64,000 nt of DNA, from NCBI GenBank assembly GCA_963716125.1, contig OY970294.1, positions 682,001-746,000 on the forward strand. The letters are read 5' to 3'. This DNA comes from Acidiluteibacter sp963716125 (GTDB lineage Bacteria > Bacteroidota > Bacteroidia > Flavobacteriales_E > Vicingaceae). Numbering within the stretch: the stretch's first letter is position 1; every line of letters begins with the position of its first letter. The notes below the pieces were generated by a model. It saw nothing but the letters and a program-made list of their open reading frames with translations, did no database searches and was not told the DNA's origin. Both the position numbers and the translations under genes were made by a program. Below are positions 1 to 9,049 of this stretch, in pieces.

Positions 1-284
1 ATCGCGGAATTATCATATGCATCAAAGCTCCTCGAACTTTTGGATCTTTATTAGCTATTGGGCTCAGTTTTAGTTTAGTTTTTCAAGCCATGATTAATAT
101 GGCTGTAGCGGTTAATCTCTTTCCTGTAACTGGGCAACCTTTGCCCATGGTAAGTATGGGTGGAACATCTATATGGTTCACCTGCTTGGCTATTGGAATA
201 ATATTAAGTGTCAGTAGAACGGTTTACGAAGAATCAACAGACGATAAAGCTAATAATAGAGAAAAGGAGGTAGTCAATGCATAA
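1..284 (+). CDS. ftsW: FtsW, cell division peptidoglycan polymerase (C-terminal part, cut by window edge)
   Basis: SEDS-family membrane protein that polymerises septal glycan strands from lipid II together with a class B PBP. The open frame runs in from the left edge (first full codon at 3) and ends with TAA at 282-284. Visible are the family blocks KAPRTFG, INMAVAVNLFPVTGQPLP and VSMGGTS, the usual end of the last periplasmic loop and final transmembrane segment, followed by a short charged cytoplasmic tail. The stop overlaps the murG start by 8 bases, so the two genes are translationally coupled in the division and cell-wall operon. The N-terminal three quarters of the protein lie outside the window. 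Confidence 0.93.
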   Translation, partial: RGIIICIKAPRTFGSLLAIGLSFSLVFQAMINMAVAVNLFPVTGQPLPMVSMGGTSIWFTCLAIGIILSVSRTVYEESTDDKANNREKEVVNA

Positions 285-1383
285 TCCTAGAGTAATTATA
301 AGTGGAGGAGGAACAGGAGGACATATTTTTCCTGCAATAGCGATAGCCAATTCATTAAAGAAATTAAATCCTGAGGTAGAGATTCTATTTGTAGGAGCTG
401 ATGGTAAAATGGAAATGACTAAAGTTCCTGAGGCAGGTTATAAAATTATGGGTTTACCTATTATGGGCTTGCACCGAAGATTAACTTTACAGAATTTAAA
501 GTTTCCTTTTAAGCTGTTAGCGAGTATGCAGAAAGCTCGTAGAATAATTAAGGATTTTAAACCCGATGTAGCAGTTGGGGTAGGTGGTTTTGCAAGTGGA
601 CCAACTTTAAGAGCCGCTATTAATAAAAGAATTCCTTGTTTGATTCAAGAACAAAATTCTTATGCAGGAATTACTAATAAAATATTAGGAAAAAGAGCTT
701 CTAAGATTTGTGTCGCTTATGATGGAATGGATGCATTTTTTCCGATAGACAAAATCATTCTAACTGGAAATCCAGTGCGTCAAGAAGTTGTTAAACTAGA
801 AGGCAAAAAAAATAGAGCAGTAGAGTTTTTTGGATTAGATCCCGAAAAGAAAACGGTTTTAGTAGTTGGTGGAAGCCTAGGTGCTAGAAGTATTAATTAT
901 GGCATTGAAGCTATGATTCAGAGGTTTGAAAAAGAAAATATCCAGTTGATTTGGCAAACAGGAAAATTGTTTGCAACAAAAGCTCAAGAATTAGTAAAAG
1001 GCAAAGAGAGTTTGGGCATTAAAACCTATGAATTTATAAGTAAAATGGATTTGGCTTATGCAGCTGCAGATTTGGTGGTTTCAAGAGCAGGAGCTATTGC
1101 AGTTTCAGAATTGTGCTTGGTTAAAAAACCCTCCATATTAATACCATTGCCATCAGCTGCTGAAGATCATCAAACAAAAAATGCAAAAGCACTCTCTAAA
1201 CATACAGCTGCTATTTTAGTAGCTGATAGTGAGATTTATAATTCTTTAGAAGATAAGATTTTTAATACAATTACCAATGACGAATTATTAACCAATTTGA
1301 GTTTAAATATATCAAAATTAGGAATGTATAATTCGGCGGATATTATAGCAAATGAAGTTTTAAAATTGGCAGAGAAAAAATGA
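277..1383 (+). CDS. murG: MurG, UDP-GlcNAc:lipid I N-acetylglucosaminyltransferase
   Basis: Adds GlcNAc to undecaprenyl-diphospho-MurNAc-pentapeptide to make lipid II at the inner face of the plasma membrane. The 368-residue length is typical. The N-terminal glycine-rich loop GGGTGGH is at residues 10-16, followed by VGVGGFASGPTL and QEQNSYAG of the acceptor domain. The C-terminal GT28 domain contains VVGGSLGARS and SRAGAIAVSEL and ends with PLPSAAEDHQTKNA. The ATG at 277 overlaps the ftsW stop. An AAAGGAGG run at 263-270 sits six bases before the ATG, an unusually good Shine-Dalgarno match for this phylum. The gene overlaps murC by 4 bases (ATGA). Confidence 0.97.
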   Translation: MHNPRVIISGGGTGGHIFPAIAIANSLKKLNPEVEILFVGADGKMEMTKVPEAGYKIMGLPIMGLHRRLTLQNLKFPFKLLASMQKARRIIKDFKPDVAVGVGGFASGPTLRAAINKRIPCLIQEQNSYAGITNKILGKRASKICVAYDGMDAFFPIDKIILTGNPVRQEVVKLEGKKNRAVEFFGLDPEKKTVLVVGGSLGARSINYGIEAMIQRFEKENIQLIWQTGKLFATKAQELVKGKESLGIKTYEFISKMDLAYAAADLVVSRAGAIAVSELCLVKKPSILIPLPSAAEDHQTKNAKALSKHTAAILVADSEIYNSLEDKIFNTITNDELLTNLSLNISKLGMYNSADIIANEVLKLAEKK

Positions 1384-2750
1384 ATGTAAAAGAGATACAT
1401 ACCATTTATTTTGTGGGTGTCGGTGGTATCGGCATGAGTGCTCTTGCGCGTTATTTTTTAGCTCAAAAAATCCGCGTCTGGGGATATGATAAAACACCTT
1501 CTAATTTGACCAATCAATTAGAAAATGAAGGGGTTCGTGTTTTTTTTAACGAAGATTTAACTTCAATAAAAGAATTAGAACAATCCAATACTTTGGTGGT
1601 ATATACTCCTGCAGTTAAGTCTGAAAATAAAGTGCTAAATTATTTCAAAGCAAATGATTTTAAATTATTTAAGCGCTCTGAAATTTTAGGAATGATTTCA
1701 AGTACTTATAAAACCTTAGCTGTTGCAGGTACGCATGGCAAAACAACTACATCTTGTCTTTTGGCACATGCTTTACAAGATTCGGATGTTCCAGTTAATG
1801 CATTCTTAGGAGGTATTTCTCGCGATTTTAATTCCAATTTGGTCTTGAGTGAGAATGCAAAATATTTTGTAACAGAAGCCGATGAGTATGACCGATCTTT
1901 CTTAAAGTTGTCACCCGATATTGCTATTATAACTTCCTTAGATGCTGATCATTTAGACATTTATGGTTCAGCGGATGAGATGGTTAAAAATTATCAAGAT
2001 TTTGTAAAAAAAATTAGACCTGGTGGAATTTTAATTACCAAAGAGGCATTTTTGCCTTATCTAAGCTTTAGAGACGATATTAAAGTTATCACTTATGGAT
2101 TGAATGGTACAGAAGATTATTCTTTACAGTCATTAGAAGTAAAAGATGCCAAATATCATTTTGATGTAAAATGCTTTAATAATAAACTTCAAAATATTGC
2201 ATTAGGTTTAGCTGGCAAACATAATGTTGAGAATGCTATTGCTGTTATTGCAGTTGCTGACCAATTGGAAGTTGATTCGGATAAGCTAATAAATGCTTTA
2301 GCCTCATTTAAAGGGGTTCAAAGGCGGTTCGATGTACATTTTAGCACTAAAAACCTAGTTTATATTGATGATTACGCGCATCATCCTTCAGAGTTGGATG
2401 CCTGCATTCAATCAGTAAGAGAATTATATCCCAATAAAAAAATAACAGCAGTTTTTCAACCGCATTTGTTTAGTCGTACGCGAGATTTTATGGACGATTT
2501 TGCAAAAAGTTTGTCTCAAGTTGATGATTTAATTTTATTGGAGATTTACCCTGCAAGAGAAGAAGCGATTGAAGGAATTTCATCTTCTGCTTTGTTAAAT
2601 ATGATTGAGTTAGATAAAAAAGAAGTGTGCACTAAAGAAGAGCTTTTAGATCGGTTAAAATATAAAGATTTAGAGGTGCTTTTAACAGTTGGTGCTGGAG
2701 ATATAGATCGATTTGTTGAACCTATTAATAATTGGTTAAAAGGTGAATAA
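1380..2750 (+). CDS. murC: MurC, UDP-N-acetylmuramate--L-alanine ligase
   Basis: Cytoplasmic ATP-dependent ligase that adds the first amino acid, L-Ala, to UDP-MurNAc. The 456-residue protein shows the Rossmann loop GVGGIGMSA near residues 13-21, the ATP-binding P-loop GTHGKTTT at 117-124, the central-domain block EADEYDRSF, and the C-terminal DDYAHHPSE motif. It starts in a four-base overlap with murG, and its stop overlaps the ftsQ start by 8 bases, so it is part of one polycistronic unit. Confidence 0.97.
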   Translation: MNVKEIHTIYFVGVGGIGMSALARYFLAQKIRVWGYDKTPSNLTNQLENEGVRVFFNEDLTSIKELEQSNTLVVYTPAVKSENKVLNYFKANDFKLFKRSEILGMISSTYKTLAVAGTHGKTTTSCLLAHALQDSDVPVNAFLGGISRDFNSNLVLSENAKYFVTEADEYDRSFLKLSPDIAIITSLDADHLDIYGSADEMVKNYQDFVKKIRPGGILITKEAFLPYLSFRDDIKVITYGLNGTEDYSLQSLEVKDAKYHFDVKCFNNKLQNIALGLAGKHNVENAIAVIAVADQLEVDSDKLINALASFKGVQRRFDVHFSTKNLVYIDDYAHHPSELDACIQSVRELYPNKKITAVFQPHLFSRTRDFMDDFAKSLSQVDDLILLEIYPAREEAIEGISSSALLNMIELDKKEVCTKEELLDRLKYKDLEVLLTVGAGDIDRFVEPINNWLKGE

Positions 2751-3534
2751 AACAACTAAAATAGTTATTTGGACGTTGATGCTGCTTTCTGTAGTTGTCT
2801 TGCTAGGCTTTGTCGAAAGGTCTAGGAATGCACAATTCTGTACCTCTATTTACATTGATATTGACAGAAAAAGTCAAAACTTTTTTATTGATGAGGAAGA
2901 TGTGGAAGCAATTATTCACGAAGAAACGAATACAATTGTAAATACTCCTTTAATTGATTTGAATAGCAACCAGATGGAGTTTCAATTAAACAATCATCCT
3001 GCTATTAAGAGCGCTGAAGTGTATAAAAATTTAGATGGAAAATTATCAATAAAAGTAGCTCAAAGAGAACCAATTGTACGAATTTTTTCATCTAATGGAG
3101 ACAGCTTTTATATGGATAAAGATGGACAATTGATGCCTTTATCTTCCAAATATACAGCACGTGTTTTAATTGCTAATGGTTTTATATTCAGTCCATATAA
3201 AACTTATGTGGGTATGGATTTTAATAAAGGTATTAATGATTCTATTGCCAAAAGAACGCTAATAGATGATGTCTATAAATATGCGCAATTCATTAATGAT
3301 CATTCCTTTTGGAAGTCACAGATTGAACAGTTGCATGTTAATAAAGAAATGGATATAGAGTTGATTCCACGTGTTGGAAATCATAGAATTGTATTTGGAG
3401 ACGCAACTGATATAGAAAGTAAGTTTGAAAAGCTTATTGTATTCTATAATAAAGGTTTAAGTAAAACAGGCTGGAACGAATACAGTGTAATAAATTTAAA
3501 ATATGCAGACCAAGTGGTCTGTACTAAACGATAA
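2743..3534 (+). CDS. ftsQ: FtsQ, cell division protein
   Basis: Single-pass divisome protein linking cytoplasmic and periplasmic division components. The 263 residues comprise a short cytoplasmic N-terminus, one transmembrane segment at about residues 6-23 (IVIWTLMLLSVVVLLGF), and a periplasmic part with a POTRA-like region (about 35-105, including NHPAIKSAEVYKNLDGKLSI). The start is GTG at 2743, inside the end of murC. FtsQ sequences diverge strongly, so the call rests on topology, length and position between murC and ftsA. Confidence 0.9.
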   Translation: MNKTTKIVIWTLMLLSVVVLLGFVERSRNAQFCTSIYIDIDRKSQNFFIDEEDVEAIIHEETNTIVNTPLIDLNSNQMEFQLNNHPAIKSAEVYKNLDGKLSIKVAQREPIVRIFSSNGDSFYMDKDGQLMPLSSKYTARVLIANGFIFSPYKTYVGMDFNKGINDSIAKRTLIDDVYKYAQFINDHSFWKSQIEQLHVNKEMDIELIPRVGNHRIVFGDATDIESKFEKLIVFYNKGLSKTGWNEYSVINLKYADQVVCTKR

Positions 3535-3538
3535 TAAG

Positions 3539-4836
3539 ATGGACTCATTATCAGATATAGTTGTAGGATTAGACATAGGAACCACTAAAATTGTGGCCAT
3601 GGTTGGTCGTAAGAACGAACACGGTAAGTTGGAGGTTTTGGGCTTAGGAAAATCTGAATCTTTAGGCGTTAACTCGTGGAGTGGTTGCAAATATTGAAAA
3701 AACGGTACAGTCTATCAAACAAGCAGTAGGTGAAGCAGAGCAAAAAATCTGGTGTGGATGTTAGAAGTTGTTAATGTAGGAATTGCCGGTCAACACATTA
3801 AAAGTTTGCAGCATAGAGGAATCAGAATTAGAAATTCGAATGAAGAAGAGATTTCTCAAGAAGATATTGATTTGTTAATTAACGATATGCTTACCGTTTG
3901 GCCACTGTTCCTGGAGAAGAAATTATTGATGTGCTTCCACAAGAATTTATTGTGGACAATGAGCAAGGAATTAAAGATCCTGTAGGTATGTCGGGAATTC
4001 GATTAGAGGCTAATTTTCATATTATTACAGGACAAGTGGCTGCAGCCAAAAATTTGTATAAATGTGTGCATAAAGCAGGTCTTGAAGTGCAAGATGTGAT
4101 CTTAGAACCAATGGCATCTTCAGAAGCTGTTTTAAGCGAAGAGGAAAAGGAAGCAGGTGTAGTTTTGGTTGATATTGGTGGCGGAACTACTGATGTAGCT
4201 ATTTTTCAAGATGGTATCATTCGTCACACAGCAGTAATTCCTTTCGGTGGTAATGTAATTACAGAAGACATCAAAGAAGGTTGTAGTATTATTAAAAATC
4301 AAGCAGAACTATTGAAAATTAAATTTGGTTCTGCCTTAGCAAATGAAAGTCAAGAAAATGAAATTGTTTCTATACCCGGATTGAGAGGTAGAGAGCCTAA
4401 AGAAATCAGTATTAAAAATTTGGCTCATATTATTCAAGCAAGATTAGAAGAGATTATTGAAAATATCTACTACGAGATTAAAAACTCGGGTTATGAAAAC
4501 AAACTCATTGCAGGTATTGTAATTACAGGTGGTGGTGCACAATTGAAACATATTGGTCAATTGTTTGAATACATTACTGGCATGGATACTCGAATTGGTT
4601 ATCCAAATGAATATTTGGCTAAAGGAAATGAAGACGAAGTTACAAGCCCAATGTATGCTACAGGTGTTGGATTGGTAATTAAAGGTTTTCAAAAAATTGA
4701 AAAACAAAAGAATAGAATTAATAAAACCGAAAACTCCGATTCAACTATTAAGGTGCGACAAGGAGATAATACAAAAGGTGGATTTTTTCAAAATATAATT
4801 GCAAAAGGAAAGCAATTTTTTGAAGAAGAAGATTAA
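3539..4836 (+). CDS. ftsA: FtsA, actin-like cell division protein (frameshifted as sequenced)
   Basis: FtsA tethers FtsZ filaments to the membrane. The ATG at 3539 begins MDSLSDIVVGLDIGTTKIV, the actin-fold phosphate-1 loop. The frame is then broken. An extra base near 3672, one in the A-run at 3742-3747 and one near 3763 shift it three times, and a fourth shift lies at 3884-3900 before TVPGEEIID. From about 3898 the reading is continuous to 4836 and includes DIGGGTTDVAIF (phosphate-2) and GIVITGGGAQL (adenosine motif). Between the breaks every expected block is present (RGVVANIEKTVQSIKQAV, NVGIAGQHIKSLQHRG), so the gene is complete apart from indels. FtsA is essential and its neighbours ftsQ and ftsZ are intact, so I infer sequence error rather than a dead gene. 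Confidence 0.9.
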
Positions 4837-4903
4837 AATATTAAACGAGACAAAAAATAAAATTAAATGCCTTTCGGCGGGCAAAATATAAAACCATAGC
4901 ATT

Positions 4904-6454
4904 ATGAAATTTGACTTACCAAAAGAACAATCATCTATTATTAAAGTAATTGGTATAGGTGGTGGCGGAAGTAACGCAGTAAACCACATGTACCATCAAG
5001 GAATTACAGGAGTAGATTTCATTATCTGTAATACCGATCAGCAAGCTTTAGATTTAAGTCCAATTCCTAACAAAATACAGTTGGGTGCTACATTGACTGA
5101 AGGTCGTGGAGCAGGTTCTAATCCTGAGGTAGGTAAAAACGCAGCCATCGAAAATGTAGATGAGCTAAAGGAGCTTTTTGCTAGCAATACGCAAATGGTT
5201 TTCATAACTGCTGGTATGGGTGGTGGAACTGGTACTGGAGCTGCACCAATCATTGCACAAACAGCAAGAGAAATGGGAATTTTAACAGTTGGTATTGTTA
5301 CTATTCCATTTTCATTTGAAGGGAAAAGAAGAAAGTTGCAAGCTGATGAAGGTTTAGAGGAATTAAGAAATAATGTGGACACTTTACTGATCATTTGCAA
5401 TGATAAATTACGTGAAATGTATGGTAATTTAAAAATGTCGGAAGCTTTTTCTAAAGCTGATGATATTTTAACTGTAGCTGCAAAAGGTATTGCCGAAATT
5501 ATTACCGTAGCCGGATACATTAATGTCGATTTTGAAGATGTAAAAACTGTTATGAAAGATGGTGGAACTGCTATAATGGGTTCTGCTAGTGCCGAAGGGA
5601 ATGATAGAGCATTAACAGCTGTTACTAAGGCTATGGCATCTCCATTATTGAATGACAATGAAATTAAAGGAGCTAAATATATCTTGTTGAATATTACATC
5701 TGGAGATGATGAAATCTCAATGGATGAGATAGATGAAATTACGGAATACATCCAAGAAGAAGCAGGTAATACTGCCGATATTATTTGGGGGAATGGATAT
5801 GATGAAAATTTAGGTTCTAAGGTAAGTGTTACCATCGTTGCAACAGGGTTTGGGTCTAAAACAGCTATAAATCTTCATGAAGATCAAGGAACTAAAAAAG
5901 TGGTGAGAAGATTGGACGAAGAAGTATCGACCAACATTACTCAGAATTTATCGAACGAGCAAAAAGTAGAGAAAGAAGAAGAAAATAGCAACGAACCCTA
6001 TTTAAAGTCTTCTGAAAATCAAGTTAGTTTTGAATTTGAGATTAAAAAACCAAATTTTGACACTCCAAAAAGAAACGAAATTCAAGATAAAAGCATACCT
6101 TTACAAAGCGAGGAAAAAGAAATAATCCGACACACTTTAGAGGATGATATGGAATCTACTAACGAGGAAAATACTCAGGTAGAGAACAACAAAAAAACTT
6201 TGAGTGATGAAGATCAGATGAAAAGAGCTCAAGAGCGTATTTTTAAGTTAAAATCAATGAATTTAAAAATGAAAACTCCTGGGGGTTTGAATGATTTGGA
6301 AAATGAGCCGGCGTATAAAAGAAGAAACATACGTTTGGATTCTACTCCACACTCATCTGAATCGAATGTTTCAAGATATACCCTCTCTGAAGATGAAGAA
6401 AAAAAAACGACGTTAAGACAAAATAACTCGTTTTTACACGATAATGTTGATTGA
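4904..6454 (+). CDS. ftsZ: FtsZ, tubulin-like cell division GTPase
   Basis: Forms the cytokinetic Z ring. The 516-residue protein has the N-terminal loop IGIGGGGSNAVNHM (about 16-29), the tubulin signature GGGTGTG at 106-112 and the T7-loop region with NVDFEDVKTVM. A long acidic linker (about 330-450) follows, longer than in enterobacteria but usual for Bacteroidota. The tail PHSSESNVSRYTLSEDE and NNSFLHDNVD is the phylum's conserved C-terminal FtsZ peptide. It lies 67 bases after ftsA, and a strong hairpin terminator at 6482 closes the division operon. Confidence 0.97.
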   Translation: MKFDLPKEQSSIIKVIGIGGGGSNAVNHMYHQGITGVDFIICNTDQQALDLSPIPNKIQLGATLTEGRGAGSNPEVGKNAAIENVDELKELFASNTQMVFITAGMGGGTGTGAAPIIAQTAREMGILTVGIVTIPFSFEGKRRKLQADEGLEELRNNVDTLLIICNDKLREMYGNLKMSEAFSKADDILTVAAKGIAEIITVAGYINVDFEDVKTVMKDGGTAIMGSASAEGNDRALTAVTKAMASPLLNDNEIKGAKYILLNITSGDDEISMDEIDEITEYIQEEAGNTADIIWGNGYDENLGSKVSVTIVATGFGSKTAINLHEDQGTKKVVRRLDEEVSTNITQNLSNEQKVEKEEENSNEPYLKSSENQVSFEFEIKKPNFDTPKRNEIQDKSIPLQSEEKEIIRHTLEDDMESTNEENTQVENNKKTLSDEDQMKRAQERIFKLKSMNLKMKTPGGLNDLENEPAYKRRNIRLDSTPHSSESNVSRYTLSEDEEKKTTLRQNNSFLHDNVD

Positions 6455-6481
6455 TAATTAGTGTTATGCTATTATTGAACT

Positions 6482-6513
6482 AAGCCACTCAAATTTATTT
6501 GAGTGGCTTTTTC
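6482..6513 (+). terminator. Rho-independent terminator after ftsZ
   Basis: The arm AAGCCACTCAAA pairs perfectly with TTTGAGTGGCTT around a short TTTA loop, followed by a T-run. It lies 28 bases past the ftsZ stop and closes the ftsW-ftsZ operon. Confidence 0.88.
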
Positions 6514-6581
6514 CATTTAAAATAATCGATCATCTCTTTTTAGCACAGTTTGTGCAATAGCTTTTGCAACTATAATAAAAT

Positions 6582-7526
6582 ATGAAAGATAAACTACCAG
6601 AACAAATTAGCAGTTCAACAGAAAGTATTAGTAATTCGCTTACTAATTTTTATGATAAAATAATCGAAATGGTACCAGGTGTTATAACCGCAATCCTTAT
6701 TGTGGTTATTGGTGTTCTAATAGCCACACTTATCGGAAATTTTAGTAGAAAGCGCATCGCCAAAAGGACTTCTGATCCACTTATGAGTAAGTTTTTGGGA
6801 AAAGCGATTAAGATTTCAATTATTTTAATGACTATTATGATAGCTTTACGAGCTGCCGGGTTGGGTGGCATTGCAGCAGGTGTTTTGGCAGCAGCAGGTG
6901 CATCAGCAGTTGTTTTAGGTTTTGCCTTTAAAGATATTGGCGAAAATTTTATTGCTGGAATTATATTATCCTTCAGTCGTCCATTTAATGTAAATGATAC
7001 GGTACAAATCGGAGAAGTATTTGGAAAAGTAAAAGCTTTAGAATTTAGATATACAAAACTCAAAACTTTTGATGGAAAAGACGTTTATATTCCCAATAGT
7101 GATGTATTGACTAAGCCAGTTACTAACTTTACCGAAGATGGATTTTTCCGTTGGGATTTTGTAGTGGGAATTGCTTTTGAAGATGATATTAAAGAAGCCA
7201 AAAAAGTTATATTGAATTCTTTAAAAACTGAACCCAATGTGGTGGAAGATGAAGAGCATGAAAATTTTGTAGTAGAAGATGAGTTGGCAACCAGTACTGT
7301 AAATCTTAAAATTTATTTTTGGGTGGACACCAAAGACTTTAGACGTCAAGCAATGATAACAAAGGGAAATGTAATTCGTTCAGTAAAAGAAGATCTAGGA
7401 AATAACGGTTTCTACTTACCTGCTGATATTCAAGAAATTAAATTGTATGGTAAAGAGTCTGATTTTCCTTTGCGATTTGATCAACCTAAAGGAAATCCAA
7501 CAAATAATGAAGAGTCGAATTCATAG
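6582..7526 (+). CDS. MscS-family small-conductance mechanosensitive ion channel
   Basis: Inner-membrane channel that opens under membrane tension to release osmolytes. In 314 residues there are three hydrophobic segments: about 32-52 (PGVITAILIVVIGVLIATLI), about 70-88, and the glycine/alanine-rich pore helix (GVLAAAGASAVVLGFAFKD) at about 95-115. The MscS beta domain follows (SFSRPFNVNDTVQIGEVFGKV) and then the cytoplasmic alpha/beta domain. It is a single-gene unit after the ftsZ terminator. Length and the pore-helix pattern match short MscS proteins rather than MscK-type ones. Confidence 0.93.
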   Translation: MKDKLPEQISSSTESISNSLTNFYDKIIEMVPGVITAILIVVIGVLIATLIGNFSRKRIAKRTSDPLMSKFLGKAIKISIILMTIMIALRAAGLGGIAAGVLAAAGASAVVLGFAFKDIGENFIAGIILSFSRPFNVNDTVQIGEVFGKVKALEFRYTKLKTFDGKDVYIPNSDVLTKPVTNFTEDGFFRWDFVVGIAFEDDIKEAKKVILNSLKTEPNVVEDEEHENFVVEDELATSTVNLKIYFWVDTKDFRRQAMITKGNVIRSVKEDLGNNGFYLPADIQEIKLYGKESDFPLRFDQPKGNPTNNEESNS

Positions 7527-7547
7527 TGCTATCTATTTTTGAATAAT

Positions 7548-7555
7548 TACCTTTG
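7548..7555 (+). promoter_or_regulatory. Candidate -7 promoter element for the yqeY-like gene
   Basis: TACCTTTG matches the Bacteroidota primary-sigma -7 consensus TAnnTTTG exactly. It lies 20 bases before the ATG at 7576. No TTTG -33 box at the usual distance is evident. Confidence 0.45.
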
Positions 7556-7575
7556 TAAAGATAAAAAATATAAAA

Positions 7576-8028
7576 ATGACTTTAACAGAACAAATCAACA
7601 ACGATATAAAAACGGCAATGAAGGAGAGAAATCAACCTAAGTTAGCCGCATTAAGAGCGATTAAATCAGCTTTATTGTTAGCAGCTACAGATAAGTCTGC
7701 TAATGGCGATCCGGAAGCAGAAGAAGTGCGCATGCTGCAAAAGCAAGTAAAACAAAGAAGAGAAGCTGCTGAAATTTATCAAACACAAGGCAGAGATGAC
7801 TTAGCCAAAGACGAAATTGATCAAGCTATTATTATTGAAGCATACCTACCTCAGCAAATGAGCGAAGAAGAGTTGGTTAAAGAAATTGCTGCAATTGTTA
7901 CTGAAACTGGAGCTTCCTCCCCTTCAGATATGGGCAAAGTAATGGGAGCAGCTTCAAAAAAGTTGGCTGGTAAAGCCGACGGTAAAGATATTTCTAGAAT
8001 AGTGAAGGGTATTCTTAGTAATTCGTAA
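7576..8028 (+). CDS. GatB/YqeY domain-containing protein
   Basis: A 150-residue protein of the YqeY family, which resembles the tRNA-binding tail domain of GatB but stands alone. Its exact role is not established. Recognisable blocks are MKERNQPKLAALRAIKSAL, the central QVKQRREAAEIY, AYLPQQMSEEEL, and the closing GKVMGAASKKLAGKADG plus ISRIVKGIL. It appears monocistronic with its own -7 element. The next genes are on the opposite strand. Confidence 0.93.
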   Translation: MTLTEQINNDIKTAMKERNQPKLAALRAIKSALLLAATDKSANGDPEAEEVRMLQKQVKQRREAAEIYQTQGRDDLAKDEIDQAIIIEAYLPQQMSEEELVKEIAAIVTETGASSPSDMGKVMGAASKKLAGKADGKDISRIVKGILSNS

Positions 8029-8079
8029 ATCATTGATTTATTTTCAAAAATGAAAAGGATTTAAAAAGAATCGTTTAAT

Positions 8080-8562
8080 TTATTTTTCGCCAGCCAATGT
8101 TATAATTTCTTGTTTAAGGGCATCACTTATCCAAACTCCTTTAAGACTTAATTCATTTAATAGTGGTTTTATTTCATGGATTAAACCCTTTGATTTGGAT
8201 TTTAGCAATATCCCAATTGTTCCTGTGACCTTTAAGTCAGCATGTTTAGCATGCAAACGTCCAATTTTTTCGTCAAGAATAATTATATCTGCATTTAATT
8301 CACTTGCCAAAATGATTGCTTCAGCTTCACCTTTATCTAACTCTAAAAAGTATTTTAAAGCTCGTTTATCTTTTATTTCAATAATGTTTATCCATTTAAT
8401 TTCTAATAGATTTTTGTAAAATTTTTTAGCTTTTCCCGCTTCTATCTCATCAAAAACAGCTGTAGGGATATATATTTCAGAATAGAGCTGTTTTAATAAA
8501 TCGAGTTGATCTAGCTTTAATAAAGATATTAGGGGAGTAGTATTGGAAACAACCCTAGGCAT
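8080..8562 (-). CDS. DUF3368 (PIN-like) domain protein, probable toxin-like partner
   Basis: A 160-residue protein with the DUF3368 pattern: N-terminal VVSNTTPLISL, central LDKGEAEAIILASEL, then ADIIILDEKIGRLHAK and VTGTIGILL. These correspond to the conserved acidic clusters of PIN-type nucleases. The first position, usually Asp, is Asn here (SNTT), which also occurs in this family. Its start overlaps the end of the upstream UPF0175 gene by 8 bases, the typical arrangement of this two-gene module. Toxicity and RNase activity are inferred from family context only. Confidence 0.85.
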   Translation of the reverse strand: MPRVVSNTTPLISLLKLDQLDLLKQLYSEIYIPTAVFDEIEAGKAKKFYKNLLEIKWINIIEIKDKRALKYFLELDKGEAEAIILASELNADIIILDEKIGRLHAKHADLKVTGTIGILLKSKSKGLIHEIKPLLNELSLKGVWISDALKQEIITLAGEK

Positions 8563-8812
8563 TTGAAATATCTTTACTCAAATCTGTTCTATCGTAATTG
8601 CTAAAAACTGAAACTTTATATTTCGCTAATAAATCTAAGAAATCTAATCTTGACAAGCCTAATACTTTTGCTGCAGCACCTGAAGATACTTTACCTAATT
8701 CATAAAGCTTTACCAACGAACTGATTTTTATTTCTAATTCAAAATCCTTTTCATTCAGTTTTAAGATATGAGCCAAAGATGCAGGATATGTAATATTTAT
8801 TTTTCCTTCCAT
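8555..8812 (-). CDS. UPF0175 family protein, probable antitoxin-like DNA-binding partner
   Basis: An 85-residue protein whose C-terminal half reads LVKLYELGKVSSGAAAKVLG and then LSRLDFLDLLAKYKVSVF, the helix-turn-helix-like core of UPF0175. The N-terminus has the strand pattern INITYPASLAHIL typical of the family. It is promoter-proximal to the DUF3368 gene and overlaps it by 8 bases, as expected for antitoxin-before-toxin modules. The pair is isolated between convergent housekeeping genes, consistent with an acquired module. Confidence 0.85.
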   Translation of the reverse strand: MEGKINITYPASLAHILKLNEKDFELEIKISSLVKLYELGKVSSGAAAKVLGLSRLDFLDLLAKYKVSVFSNYDRTDLSKDISNA

Positions 8813-9049
8813 TTGGTGCGTTTTTACAAAGATAATTAAAGTTTAAATGATAGATACCCTTTTTTTAACTACTTAATTATACCAATTGTGTTTTTTATTA
8901 GACTAATAAAAAATACAATTTACAATGCGATGTACTGAGTTTGTCGAAGTAGTTAATGCCTGTCCAACAAGGTTAAGCTAGGTGAACCGAGCATTATAAA
9001 TAAATATTAACTGAAGGGATAAGAGATTTTCATTAAATTATGTATTAAT
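8813..9049. other. Intergenic region with a dispersed-repeat-like segment
   Basis: No coding potential is seen. The first part should hold the promoter of the UPF0175/DUF3368 pair. At 8931-8951 the segment ACTGAGTTTGTCGAAGTA resembles the CTTCGAC...CTCAG type of dispersed repeat often met in intergenic DNA of this phylum. Its copy number cannot be judged from this window. Confidence 0.35.

Noticed and set aside
3752..3985. Separate small gene inside ftsA
   Set aside because: Its first part reads FtsA residues (NVGIAGQHIKSLQHRG) and its end is out of frame. It is a fragment between two frameshifts, not a gene.
5038..5835. 265-residue open frame on the minus strand within ftsZ
   Set aside because: Antisense shadow of a well-conserved gene. 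The composition is rich in Ser, Ile and Pro as expected from reversed codons, and there is no motif or promoter.
6650..7063. 137-residue minus-strand frame within the mscS-like gene
   Set aside because: Antisense shadow of the transmembrane region; its hydrophobicity is a mirror effect.
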